63,044 nt of DNA from positions 407,501-470,544 of the forward strand of contig JACVTC010000142.1 in NCBI GenBank assembly GCA_016946835.1, in the 5' to 3' direction. A program made the translations under genes and the position numbers. The notes under the pieces were generated by a model that saw only the letters and a program-made list of their open reading frames with translations, was not told the origin of the DNA and did not search any database. The stretch comes from Neocallimastix lanati (nom. inval.). Lineage: Eukaryota; Neocallimastigomycota; Neocallimastigomycetes; Neocallimastigales; Neocallimastigaceae. The stretch's first letter is position 1, and each line of letters starts with the position of its first letter. Shown here piece after piece: positions 34,120-45,559 of this stretch.

Positions 34120-35780
34120 AAAAAGATTCCATTAAGATAGCGGTGCCGTTGACAACATTTATACTACTACGACTATAGTTAATAATCTTGATCACACTTA
34201 TAAAAGTAAAACCAAGGAACCCAAAGAAGATGATATAGCAATGGTTGATGTTACTGTTGAAAGAGTCAAAGGAAAAGCATTAATTGATTCTTATAGTAAT
34301 TTAAATATTATTACTAATCAATTTCTTAGTAAGTTACCTTCTGTATATGAACCTGTTGGAATCAGTTGTGGAAGAATCCGACTAGCAACTATAAATGATG
34401 ATTACTTGGAAGATTATTTAATTAATATTCCTATACAAATTAATAATTTCTATATGGTCGCTATATGTAGAGTTATAGATAAAGAAGATCCTTTCTTTTG
34501 TATTCTTATTAACTTGAAAACTTAAATGGATTATAAATTGTTTATTCACCCTATTCTTTATAGTTTTTGCCAATTCAATGATAATGGATTTATTGATGAA
34601 ATTGCTCCTATAAACAATCAATATGAAAATGAAGAAAAATTAGTCTGTTTTGTAAAAGCTATTTCTAATGAATCTGTTCAGAGTGAACTTATGAAAATGG
34701 AAGGTCTTCCTCCTCGAGAATATATCCATAATGAAAAATATACCAATACTTTTAATAAAAAGTATCGAGATCAAATAATTAAACTTTTAGAAGATAATAT
34801 AGTTATGATTGCTACCTCTTCCCAAGAATTAACATCTTTAAACTTATCTCCACATAAAATTCACCTTAAACCTGGTACTAGGTCAATTAAACAAAAATTT
34901 TATAGAATCTCAAAACTTAAAAGAGATATCTTTAAAGAAGAACTTACAAAATTAATAAATAAAAGACTTATTGAACCATCATACTTAGAATGGTCTTAGC
35001 TTGTTGTTCTTGTTCCTAAATCAAATGGTAAATGGAGAATGTGTGTTGACTATTGAAAGTCAATGACGCTACAATAAAAGATTCGTATTCTCTTCCAAAT
35101 ATTGACGAAATATTCGATAGTTTAGATGGTGCTATAATATTTACTACAATGAACATTTAATCCGAATATCATCAAATACTTATGGATGAAGAAAGCGTTG
35201 ATCCCTAGTTACCAGTTTTACCACAAAATTTCGAAATTACCAATTCAAAGTCATGCCCTTCGGACTTACTAACGCTCCAGCGACTTTCCTACGTGAGATG
35301 AACAAAATTCTCTTCCCTTTCATTGGTGAGTTTGTTTTCAACCTCATTGAGGATATCTTTATATACTCAAAATCTTTAGAAGAACACCTCGAACATATTG
35401 CTAAAGTACTCGCTGTTTTCAAAGAACACAAACTAAAGATCAATATTGAGAAATGTTCATTTATTCAAAAAGAAATTGAAGTCCTTGGTCACAAAGCACC
35501 TGCAAAAGGTCTGAGCCCTCTTGATAACAAGATTGAATCAATTAAAAATTGGAAACCTCCTTCAAACCTCCACGAATTACGGTCTTTCCTAGGGGCAATA
35601 GGTTATTATCGAGACTTCATCAATAAATATGCTCAAATCACTGCTCCTCTTTACAAATTGTTAAGTAAAGATACCGAGTTCCAATGGAATACAGAGCAAA
35701 ATAATAGCTTTAATATACTTAAAGAAAAATTAATGAATGCACTATTAACTTTTAAATTTTTGAAAATCTTAAAAATATAG
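34120..35780 (+). pseudogene. Dead Ty3/gypsy protease-RT fragment
   Basis: Reading order: a protease remnant (ALIDSYSNLNIIT, where D-S/T-G has become DSY), a linker with HKIHLKPGTRSIKQKFYRIS, and RT from KRLIEPSYLEW through VLVPKSNGKWRMCVDY and FKVMPFGLTNAPATF. The active-site block is FNLIEDIFIYS, so the YVDD motif is lost (LIED). LRSFLGAIGYYRDF closes the connection domain. At least five stops or frameshifts. It ends abruptly at about 35,780, next to a minus-strand Gag-like relic. RNase H and integrase are missing. Confidence 0.88.
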
Positions 35781-35786
35781 TAGGAT

Positions 35787-36241
35787 TCCTTGTCAGGAAA
35801 ATCAGATTTTGTGAGATTTATATCATTTTTATTAATTAATTCATTATTATTTATATTAATGCTGTTTTCATTAATATTAGCTTCTTTCTGTCTTTTATTA
35901 GAAATTTTTTCTTTTAAAAATATCATGGACTTATCAACATGTTCAAAATTAGAAATGTTCTGATTAATTTGTAATATTAAACTTTCAATTTGACATAAAG
36001 CTAATTGAGCACTTCTGAAGTCTATTGATCCGTTTAGCATTGATTTTGTTACAACAGCTTTCTGAGAGTAGACGACCTGTTTTACTTTGTTCATCTCTGA
36101 TATCTTCGATTTTATTTTCTTCTTCATCTTGTGAATAAATTCATTATATTCTTCAATTATAACAAATTCTTCTTTTGGTAGCTTTAATATATCATTACTA
36201 TTAATGATATATTAGGATCGGATCTAATTGTTGTGGACATC
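35787..36241 (-). pseudogene. Gag-like relic (minus strand)
   Basis: A frame starting at ATG 36,241 (MSTTIRSDPNISLI) shifts once near 36,200, at a perfect 12-bp inverted repeat. It then reads LPKEEFVIIEEYNEFIHKM and SIDFRSAQLALCQIESLILQ before ending at the gypsy fragment junction near 35,787. It lies just downstream of a possible primer-binding site, where a gag should begin. No zinc knuckle remains. Assigning it to the copia relic at 33.2-34.1 kb is inference. Confidence 0.5.
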
Positions 36242-36289
36242 TTGAAGTAATCGATAGATTGGTGGTAAGATTATTGTTAAAGTTTTGAG

Positions 36290-36330
36290 ATAATTTGGTC
36301 TTAACGATTAGGTCAAGATGCCAAATTATA
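36290..36330 (-). other. Possible primer-binding-site hairpin
   Basis: A 9-bp perfect inverted repeat (ATAATTTGG / CCAAATTAT), extended inward by TCTT/AAGA, frames the minus-strand sequence TTGGCATCTTGACC, about 50-80 bases before the Gag-like start at 36,241. A TGG-initial primer-binding site is plausible, but the adjacent sequence does not end in CA, so the LTR border is unclear. Confidence 0.35.
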
Positions 36331-37352
36331 GTAATTAATTAATAATTTAAATTTACTCTTATTTAAACATATTGTTATTAGTAAATTTTATAAATAAGTT
36401 TTTTATTTAAATTATAAATTTTATTTAATCTTAATAATATTTTATTACATTATTATTTTATATAATTATTACTATAATTTAAATTACAATAATCCTACAA
36501 AGAATTAATCAAAAGATTTAAACATTTATTTATATAAAATTATTAATTATTAAAATATTTAAATAATCCTCAAATTACTTTTATTTAAAATAATTAATAT
36601 TTTATTTATTTTATAACTCAAGTTTTATTAACAAATTATAATTAAAACTTGTTTATTTTAATACTTTATTTGTAAATATTTATAACAATTATTTATTTTA
36701 TTTATTTTATTGTTTATAAAAATCAATAGTTTAAAATCATTGAAAAATATAAAAACATGTAAATATTTCTTATAAATTATTTTTTATTATTTATAATTTC
36801 AATAAATTATTTTATATATTTTATTAGTTTATTAATTGTTAATAATCAAATTTTTATTATTAAAATTTAAATAAATTATGATAAATAAAAATAATTTTAT
36901 TTTATTATTTTATTAGTTTTAATAATCACTTTTCTGTTATTAATTTAAATAAAATTAATAATTAAATAAATAAATATTAATATTAAAATAAAAACAATCT
37001 TTTTAATAAAACAATTTGTGTTTAATAATAAAACATATTTATTTTAAATTTCTTAAATTTTTCTTATTCTGTTTTAGTATTTATACTTTTATTCACTTCT
37101 ACAAAATTAAATTTTTGTAGATTAAGAATATTAGGTATAAATCAGATTCGTTGATAAAGAATAAATTATAATGATATTTTTAACATAAATTCTTAATAAT
37201 TTATTATATAAAAATATATTATTATATTCTTCACTATTAGTAATTTTCTTATATTCTATAATAATTTTTATATTAATTATATTTTATAATTTTAAATATT
37301 AAATTTATGTAATTAATTAATTAATATGATTAGATTAAATTATATAAAAAAA
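36331..37352. other. A/T-rich sequence, probably LTR-derived
   Basis: No gene. Its position between divergent retroelement ends suggests decayed LTR sequence, but no duplicate partner was recognised. Confidence 0.35.
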
Positions 37353-37888
37353 ACATGTATAATCCATATTTTATATGGTGGTGGCCTTTCCGAGAAAAGA
37401 ATTAGTAGAAATAGTAGTGAAAATGAAATAGGAATAATAAATAGTTGAAAGGTTTCACATATTGTTATCAAAATAAATATTAATATTAAAAAAGTTATTT
37501 TTAACAATAAAATAATTATATAATTATAAATAATAAATATTTTTAATAATAATTCTTTAAATAAAATTCATAATCTGTAGTAATAATTTCTTTAGTGTCA
37601 TTTAGTTAATTTAAAAAAAAACATGTATAATCCATATTTTATATGGTGGTGGCCTTTCCGAGAAAAGAATTAGTAGAAATAGTAGTGAAAATGAAATAGG
37701 AATAATAAATAGTTGAAAGGTTTCCTATATTGTTATCAAAATAAATATTAATATTAATAAAGTTATTTTTAACAATAAAATAATTATATAATTTATAAAT
37801 AATAAATATTTTTAATAATAATTCTTTAAATAAAATTCATAATGTGTAGTAATAATTTCTTTAGTGTAATTTAGTTAATTTATTTATT
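37353..37888. repeat. Tandem duplication, 2 x 268 bp
   Basis: Copies at 37,353-37,620 and 37,621-37,888 share ACATGTATAATCCATATTTT, GGTGGTGGCCTTTCCGAGAA and the rest, with only a few differences. The core is richer in G+C than the surroundings. The event is recent but older than the 160-bp duplication at 5.7 kb, because the copies have begun to diverge. Confidence 0.9.
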
Positions 37889-38015
37889 TATTTATGTTTC
37901 ACACTCCTTACAATATGAACCTCAACATCGTTATAATTAAATAAATCAGTTATTTACGTTTCAATAATTAAAAATATTATTTATTTAATTATAAATAATA
38001 TATAATTATATAATT

Positions 38016-38125
38016 AATAATTAATATAAATTCTTGTTTAATATTTAAAAGATTATCTTAGGCCTAATAATTCTGAGAATATTAATAAATAAGGTTTATA
38101 TTAATAATTAATTTCAATTCTACAT
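38016..38125 (-). repeat. Dispersed repeat, inverted copy of 47,590-47,705
   Basis: The minus strand here matches the plus strand at 47.6 kb over about 110 bases at roughly 90 percent by eye. It centres on CAGAATTATTAGGCCTAAGA. The two copies bracket the chimeric element in opposite orientation, so they are not its LTR pair. Confidence 0.7.
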
Positions 38126-38470
38126 TTGATATAAAACAAATATGTGTAGTAACATATTTGTATATTTAATAATAATTATTAAATATTAAATTTATATCTT
38201 TTTGATAATAATTATTTTATTTTATTTTATTTCAATATGTATTATTATAATTATAATCATTATAATACTTTAATTCATATAAAATTTATATAGTTCTATA
38301 TATTAGAATATTTAATTAATATATTATCTATTTCTTATAAATAGATTAAATTATTTATATTAGAAATAGAGAACTCTCTTGTAAATTTTTAGGAATTAGA
38401 ATTATTATTAATTGTACAAATATTATAATTTTATTAATCAAATTTACTAAACTACCATTATTTTAAAAAC

Positions 38471-38568
38471 CCACTGCTTATAAATTATTTCACATAAAAG
38501 TCCCGTATATCAAAAATTGGTGGAGATATCGGGGATGTGCTGTGTAAAAAGTAATTTATAAGTAGTGG
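38471..38568 (+). promoter_or_regulatory. LTR end, primer-binding site and long-range stem
   Basis: A possible LTR end (CCCGTATATCA, ending 38,512) is followed by a 5-base gap and TGGTGGAGATATCGGGG (38,518-38,534), a candidate tRNA 3'-end binding site. The block is enclosed by a 17-bp stem: CCACTGCTTATAAATTA (38,471-38,487) against TAATTTATAAGTAGTGG (38,552-38,568), one mismatch. An inner stem is CCCGTATATC/GATATCGGG. The gypsy element at the right edge has the same layout (CA, 5 bases, TGG, enclosing stem). The assignment is inferred from layout. Confidence 0.5.
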
Positions 38569-38937
38569 TGTTTTATGATTTTATTAATTATTTATAAATT
38601 TGTTACACTTTCTTTTCATTTAGGATTAATATTTTATTTAGGATTAATATATTATTTAAGAAATAATTTAGGATATAATTTTTTTTTGGTTGTTTATAGT
38701 TATTTTATCTTAGGTGAAGAGAGAGTTATACAATATAAGTTATTTCATTCATTTTAGTATAGTTTAAATAAATTGTTTTTAAAATAAATAAATATTAATA
38801 AGTATTAGGAAAAATTTATAATTATATTAAATAATAATAAAAAAAATAATAATAATAATATATATATATATATAAATATATATATAATATTAAATATTAA
38901 TAACGAATAACTGCATAATTAATTAATTGAAAATAAA

Positions 38938-40383
38938 ATGCCAGGTATCGGTTCCCTCAGAAGTGCAAGTTCGGGTAAGGGTAACGTTGATACTAGAACC
39001 TCCCTAGAATTGGTGGTTTACATAGAGATGCTGAAATCTGGAAATTTAGAATGAATGATTGGTTTCGTAGAGAAGGAGTTGTTACAATAGAAAATAAGTT
39101 TAGTTATATTATTACCGCTTCTGAAGATGATATCATCCCGTCACTAAAAGAAGAACAGGTTAGACTTAATAGAGTTCCTACCTTAGATGAATGTGTTGCC
39201 CTTATCAAAAAGAAGTATTGGAGAGAAAATAAAAAAATAGATAAGTTAAGACAGTTAAAAAGAATAATCATTGAACCTAACGAAACAGTATTTGATTTTA
39301 ATACAAGATATTTGGAACTTTACGACCAGTTGGAAACTCAAGATAAAGTATCATTTTCTGTCATTGATTATGAAAATTCTTTGAGACCGAGGTTCCAGAT
39401 TTACGAACGAGTAATAATGGCAGAAACCAGTACTATTGAAGAAGCCTGTAATTTAGCAGAAAAATATGAAAATATATTAAAGGAATCTCACTGGAGAAAT
39501 GAAAGAAGTTTATATGATTATAATAATTATTCATCTATTAAGCAACCAATTGTTATTTCTATTAATAGTACCAATAATTCATGGAATAGAAATGGTATGA
39601 ATTTTAAGAACTTGAGGAATATTTCTATAAATATGCCTTCTAATGCTATTAATAAAGTTAATTATAATATCCCAAATAATTACAATAATGTTAATAAAAT
39701 GAGGCATTTACAAATTAAAACTTGTTTCTTTTGTGATAAATCTTACCATCTTACTAAGGATTGTTCCGACTTGGCCAGAATAAAACAAGATCATAATTTT
39801 TCTAAATACATCAATTCTCCCAAAAACTATTTCACTGCTACTAGACGAAGTAAAGATGATAGATATGCATCATTAATTAAAGCTAAAAGAAATTTCAAAA
39901 ATAATAATAATAATATAGATATTAATAACATCAATAATTTAGGGGTTAGGGTTGAAAATTATGATAATATTAGTGATAATAATATATCATACAATTTAAT
40001 AAATCGGAAAATTTTAAAACCAAAATTAAATAATAATTCAACAATTAACAATAGTAACAAGAATAGTAATTATAAAGGAAATGGCAGCAATAAAGATAAA
40101 AATAATATTGATAACATTAATGAGAGTATAAATATGAATAAAATAAATAATAACATTTTAAATAATAATATACCAAACTTGACTAAGAATTATAACAATA
40201 ACAAAAATAATATGAATATTAGTAATAAAAATAATAATAATTATAATAATAAAATTAATAATAATAAAAATGATACAATGGATGACGTAATAAAAGTGGA
40301 ACAAAACAAATTAAACATGTTAAAAATAGATAATTTCAGAGAAAAAAATAATAAAATAGGAAATATTAATAATAGAAAATATG
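38938..40383 (+). pseudogene. Retrotrans_gag-type Gag of the chimeric element (frameshifted)
   Basis: The frame starts MPGIGSLRSASSGKGNVD at 38,938, shifts once near 38,997 (onward LPRIGGLHRDAEIWKFRMND) and then stays open to 40,383, where a solo-LTR-like element interrupts it. The middle part (FNTRYLELYDQL, ERVIMAETSTIEEACNLAEK) matches the Gag of the gypsy element at 60.9-62.2 kb position by position (FNYRYKKLYNKL, RVMVAECDTINEACKIAE). A zinc knuckle CFFCDKSYHLTKDC (CX2CX4HX4C) lies at about 39,722-39,763. An Asn/Lys-rich linker follows. Gag of this type is usual for Ty3/gypsy, yet the downstream polymerase is copia. Confidence 0.75.
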
Positions 40384-41155
40384 TGTAAAGAGTTCTATCA
40401 GAAACAGATTACAAATAACAAATTTTAACACCAAAATAAAAAAAAAACACGTAATAAAAATTCGTTTTTTTTTAAATAAAATAATCTTTATTAATTAAAA
40501 AAAATTAAATCTCTTTTTGTTATTAACTATCATATAGTCAATAACTAATACATCGATTTAATTATAGAAATTTACATGTATTTATATTTTTTCATTATTA
40601 CATTATAATATATTATTTCTATCTAATTTACATATATTACTATTTATTTATAAACAAAATATTTATTAATAATTTTATTAAATAATAATTAACTAAACTA
40701 AACAATAATTAATTTAATAAACTTTCAACTTATTTACAATAATAATTAAATTCAATAACAACTCATTTATTATATATTTATTATATAAATATTATTAATA
40801 CTAATGTTTATATATTTACAATTCAAAACTATTTTTGTAAACTATTTAAACTAATTTTAACTATTTAAAACTATTCCGAAATTAATTTTAAAGTATTTTA
40901 AACTAACTAAACTAAATTAACTAAGTTAAATAGAATAACTATTTTAAATAAACTAAACTAAATTAACTAACTTAAATAAATTATTTAGATTTAAGTTATT
41001 ATCCAAAATTATTTAAATAATAATTTTTCCTTTATGAAAATTTTACATAAATTTATAATTAATTTTCATATATGTAAATCATAAATTTATGTAATTTTAT
41101 TACATTAATTAATTATGTAATAATTAATTATTAAAGATTTTATTAAATCTTTACA
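40384..41155 (+). mobile_element. Solo-LTR-like insertion, copy 1 (772 bp)
   Basis: It begins TGTAAAGAGTTC and ends AAATCTTTACA, an inverted-repeat end pair of LTR type (TG...CA), and is flanked by the 5-bp direct repeat ATATG (40,379-40,383 and 41,156-41,160). The host Gag-linker frame is continuous across the insertion once one target copy is counted, which supports a clean insertion. The element has no coding capacity. An LTR excised to a solo copy is more likely than a DNA transposon, but the internal region of the parent is not in the window. Confidence 0.78.
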
Positions 41156-42154
41156 ATATGAAACAAACAATAATATTTTAATTATTAAAGAAGAAAATAA
41201 AAATAGTTTCACTGGTAATACAGATATTAAGAAAAATCAAAATAATAATATGGAAATTAATAGTATTGTAACAATAAATATTAAAACTATTGATAATAAT
41301 GAAAATATTAATTCAAATAGTGAAAAGAATAAATATAATAATGATATTATTGAGAATTCTGAAAATATAATTAACAAGAGAAATAGTAATAAAAATATAA
41401 AAGAAGTAATAAATAATAATGAACTTTTAAAAGTTGAAATTATTAACAATAGAACTAATAAATCTATAACTCCTAATTTAGTAATAGAATCAAATGATAA
41501 GTGTTCAAATGATAAAAATAATAATTATTTTAATAAAAACAAAAATAACAAATATGAAAATAACTGTAGTAAAAACTATTAAAACAATAATAAAAAGGAA
41601 TATAAATTCGCCGGAAATATTTCTAAACACGACATTAACAATTATTATAATTCTAATGTAGATTTTGAAGATATAAAATTCATGTTCTTTAAGGATAAAC
41701 AAGAGCTAAATAATAATAATAATAAATATAACAAATTGCATGTATTTCAAAATAAAACTTAAATAAAGATAAATATTTTAAATCTTATATAAATTATATG
41801 TGCATTTTTAAAAATTCTGGTGTTTTATTGATGAATAAATATAATAAATCTAGTTGGTTATATGATTCTGGTGTTGGAGAACATCTAACCAATGATAAAA
41901 TTTTATTAATAAATTATAAAGAAAAGAAATATATTTTAAAATACGCAAATAACTCTTCTTGCGTTTTTGAAGGTCATGGTGAATTCCATTTTTTTATTAA
42001 TAGTCATAAAATCGTTTTAAAACGTGTATTGTATTCCAAAGAAGTTTCTAGGAATATTATTAGTGGTATTGAACTTGCCAAAATAGACATTAAAGCTTTA
42101 ACTGAAAGGTCTGATAATAGAGTTAAACTCACATTAATGGATAAAAATAATAAT
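41156..42154 (+). pseudogene. Gag linker and copia-type protease of the chimeric element
   Basis: Asn-rich linker (KEENKNSFTGNTDIKKNQNN) with a stop at 41,580, then, after a frame change near 41,770-41,800, the copia protease: SSWLYDSGVGEHLTNDK. DSGV is the D-S-G triad; the following ALP-like part (VLYSKEVSRNIISGIEL) is typical of Ty1/copia. The frame is interrupted at 42,155 by the second solo-LTR-like insertion. Confidence 0.8.
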
Positions 42155-43527
42155 TGTAAAGATTTAATAAAATCTTTAATAATTAATTATTACATAATTA
42201 ATTAATGTAATAAAATTACATAAATTTATGATTTACGTATATGAAAATTAATTACAAATTTATGTAAACTTTTCATAAAGGATAAATTATTATTTAAATA
42301 ATTTTGGATAAATAATTTATTTAAGTTAGTTAATTTAGTTTAGTTTATTTAAAATAGTTATTCTATTTAACTTAGTTAATTTAGTTTAGTTAGTTTAAAA
42401 TACTTTAAAATTAATTTCGGAATAGTTTTAAATAGTTAAAATTAGTTTAAATAGTTTATAAAAATAGTTTTGAATTGTAAATATATAAACATTAGTATTA
42501 ATACTATTTATATAATAAATATCTAATAAATGAGTTTTTATTGAATTTAATTATTATTGTAAATAAATTGAAAGTTTATTGAATTAATTATTGTATAGTT
42601 TTAGTTAATTTTTATTTAATAAAATTACTGAAAATTATTTTGTTTATAAATAAATAGTAATATATGTAAATTAAATAGAAATAATATGTAATGAATCCGT
42701 CAATAAAAAACAGATTATAACAATAAAAAAACACTACAATTTAAACAAATGAAATTAAAGTAATTTCTTTTATTAATAAATTCTTTTATTAATTATAAAC
42801 TTCTTTTATGTTATTAACTGTAAAATAGTTAATAACTAATACATCGATTAAATTAAGAAAAATTACATGTATTTATATTTTTTCTTATTACAATATTAAT
42901 ATATGATGTTATTTAATAATATATATAAAACTATTTATTTATAAACAAAAGATTTTTTAATTAATAATTTTTTATTATTTATTAATTTACTAAAACTAAA
43001 ATTAATTTTTTAAACTCTTTATTTTATTTATTATTTTAATACTTATAATAATTTTAATTATATATTTAATATTGAAAAACTATTTTTATAAATATTAACT
43101 ATTTAAGATTATTCCTAAATTAATATTTAACTATTTAAAACTAAACTAAATTAACTAAACTAATTAAAAAATATTTTCAATTAAAAAAATAATTAAATTT
43201 TATTTCAATAAATTTCATATTAAAAAAATAATTCATATACATTAAATAAATTAATTGTACGAAAAATTAAGCTATTTAATGTATTAAAGATTTATTAAAT
43301 CTTTACATAATATATTATAATATAATCATAAAAAATTATAAATACATGTAAATTTCTATAATTAAATCGATGTATTAGTTATTGACTATCAAATAGTTAA
43401 TAACGAGAAGAGATTTATTTTTAAATTTAATAAAAGATTATTTATTAAAAAAGGAATTTTTTATTACGTGTTTAAAATTTTTTGTGTATTTTGTTATTTG
43501 TAATCTGTTTCTTCCAAACTCTTTACA
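42155..43527 (-). mobile_element. Solo-LTR-like insertion, copy 2 (inverted, carrying a nested copy)
   Basis: The outer copy lies in reverse orientation to copy 1. 42,155-42,686 is the complement of the right part of copy 1 and 43,313-43,527 of its left part. Ends are TGTAAAGATTTAAT and AAACTCTTTACA. Flanks ATAAT / AAAAT match at four of five bases, an aged target duplication. The interior is split by copy 3. Confidence 0.75.
42687..43307 (+). mobile_element. Solo-LTR-like insertion, copy 3, nested in copy 2
   Basis: It starts TGTAATGAATCC and ends AAATCTTTACA, in the orientation of copy 1, and is flanked by a perfect 5-bp duplication TAATA (42,682-42,686 and 43,308-43,312). At 621 bp it is shorter than copy 1 and diverged from it. 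It inserted after copy 2, giving an order of events. Confidence 0.75.
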
Positions 43528-45340
43528 AAAATACTATCGGAACTTTTCACTCTAATAATAATAACGAAATTTTAATCACTGCTATACATAATGATAAAAC
43601 AAAACAAAATATTAAAAATTATATCTTCAATATAAATAAATTAAATCATGATAATAAATTGATATGGCACAGAAGACTTGGCCATTATTATATTGAAAAC
43701 ATAGATGATTATTTAAATTTACGTAATATTATAGAACCATTATGTATTGACTGTAGAATATCTAAAATGAAAAGAAAACCTTATAATAAAGAAATGCCAA
43801 AAGCAAGCGATATTCTTGAGGTTATTCATTATGATATCATTGGTCCCATTAATGATTCTATTAATGGAATGAGATTTATTATAACTTTTATTGATGAAAA
43901 ATATCATAAAAGTTGGATTTTCCTTATAACCCAGAAAACAATGGAATAGCGGAGAGATTTAATCAATCCTTAATTTCTTGTACCAAAACTCTGCTTTCCT
44001 GGAGTAAACTATCAGAAAATTTCTGGGACTACGCAATTACTTATGGAAACTATTTATACAATAAAACTCCTCATCAAATTTCTAATAACAATATTCCTGA
44101 TGAATGTTTTTACAACCGCAAAGTTAAATTAGACCATTTAAGAAAATTTGGTTGTATAGCTTATTACAAAATTTATGATCAAAACAAAAGCAAATTTTAT
44201 TCTAACTCTAATAAAGGAATTTTACTTGGATTTGACGAAAAAACTCATAGTTATTTAATTATGGATTTCAATAATTATAATCTACATTCTGTCAGAGAAA
44301 TATTTTGCATTGAAGATGAACCTGCAAATATTTCTTTATCTAATTCAGCTTCAGATAAAAATGATTACCCAACATTTTTAAAATTTGACTTTAATTTCAG
44401 CAAATATTCTACAATCAATAAAGATTTTTATTTCCAAAATAATAATGGAAATAATTCAGATATTAATAAAAATAATTCAAAAAATAATGAAAATAATTCA
44501 GAAAATAATAAAAATATTTCAGAAAATAATAAAAATATTTCAGAAAATAATAAAAATATTTCAGACATTACACCTATAAATAATGACAATATCAACACTA
44601 AACAAAATAATAATGATGATATTATTAAAGAAAATAATAATCCTGACAGTAGAGTTAACAATAAAAAAGACAATAATATCAATATTATCTCTAATAATCC
44701 TGGAGATAGCGACTACGATTTCTACTCAGTTGATGGTAATGAAGAAGATAATTTTTCAAAAAATTGTGAAAAAAAATTTAATAATAAAAATTTGAATGAT
44801 TTTGACATAAAAAATGATGGAACACAAAATAATAATAATTTAAATTCAGAAAATTTTAATATAAGCAACCAAAATAATAATAATAATTTAAATTATGACA
44901 ATTCTATTAATATGAATCAAAATAATGATAGATTAAGTTCAAAAATTAATATTTATCATATAAACCTTAATAATCCTAAATTGAATATTCAAAATAATAA
45001 AGATTTAAGTTCACTGAATAATAATAATATATTATCTAATAATCAAAATATTAATAATGAAAATAATTTATATTCAAATTCAAATAATTTAATTTTTAAC
45101 AATAGAATAAATGAAAATCAAAATAATTTTAATTTAAACTCCAATAATTATGATTTAAATAATAATAATAATTCTTCAAGTTCTTCAAATATTTATTATA
45201 ATAATCAAAATCATGTTAATAAAAATTTAATTAATGAAAATTTAAATAATTTTGATGATATTTCCATTCAGATGAATCATATATTAATATACAGGAGAAC
45301 AAAACTATTGAAAATGAAAATAATAATAATAATATTATAA
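43528..45340 (+). pseudogene. Copia-type integrase of the chimeric element
   Basis: Integrase zinc domain WHRRLGHYYIENI...CIDCRISK, first catalytic Asp in IHYDIIGPI, then a deletion of the segment that should hold the D-N-G catalytic block (near 43,915), and resumption at NPENNGIAERFNQSLISCTK with the catalytic Glu. The GKKPxxxxLRxFG-like block reads LDHLRKFGCIAYYKI. A long Asn-rich linker with SENNKNI repeats runs to 45,340. With the central Asp lost, integration by this copy is impossible. Confidence 0.85.
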
Positions 45341-45559
45341 ACAAAAATAAACAAATCCCTCAAAGGCCACAGAACTTTAATTATAAATTATAAAAGTCCA
45401 GAGAAGATTACACAAAATTATTCAAAAATAAGTGACATTCTTAATAAAAATAAATTCTATAAACCAAATAAAAATCCTTTAATCAATTCTCATATTTCCC
45501 TATTCAAAAGAAAAATATACAAAAAACATTCTTACAATAATAAACATAAACATTAAAAA

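Noticed and set aside
38575-38757. 60-codon hydrophobic open frame between primer-binding site and Gag
   Set aside because: Built of short TTAGGATTAATAT repeats in a leader region; no start context or family. Possible leader peptide, but unsupported.
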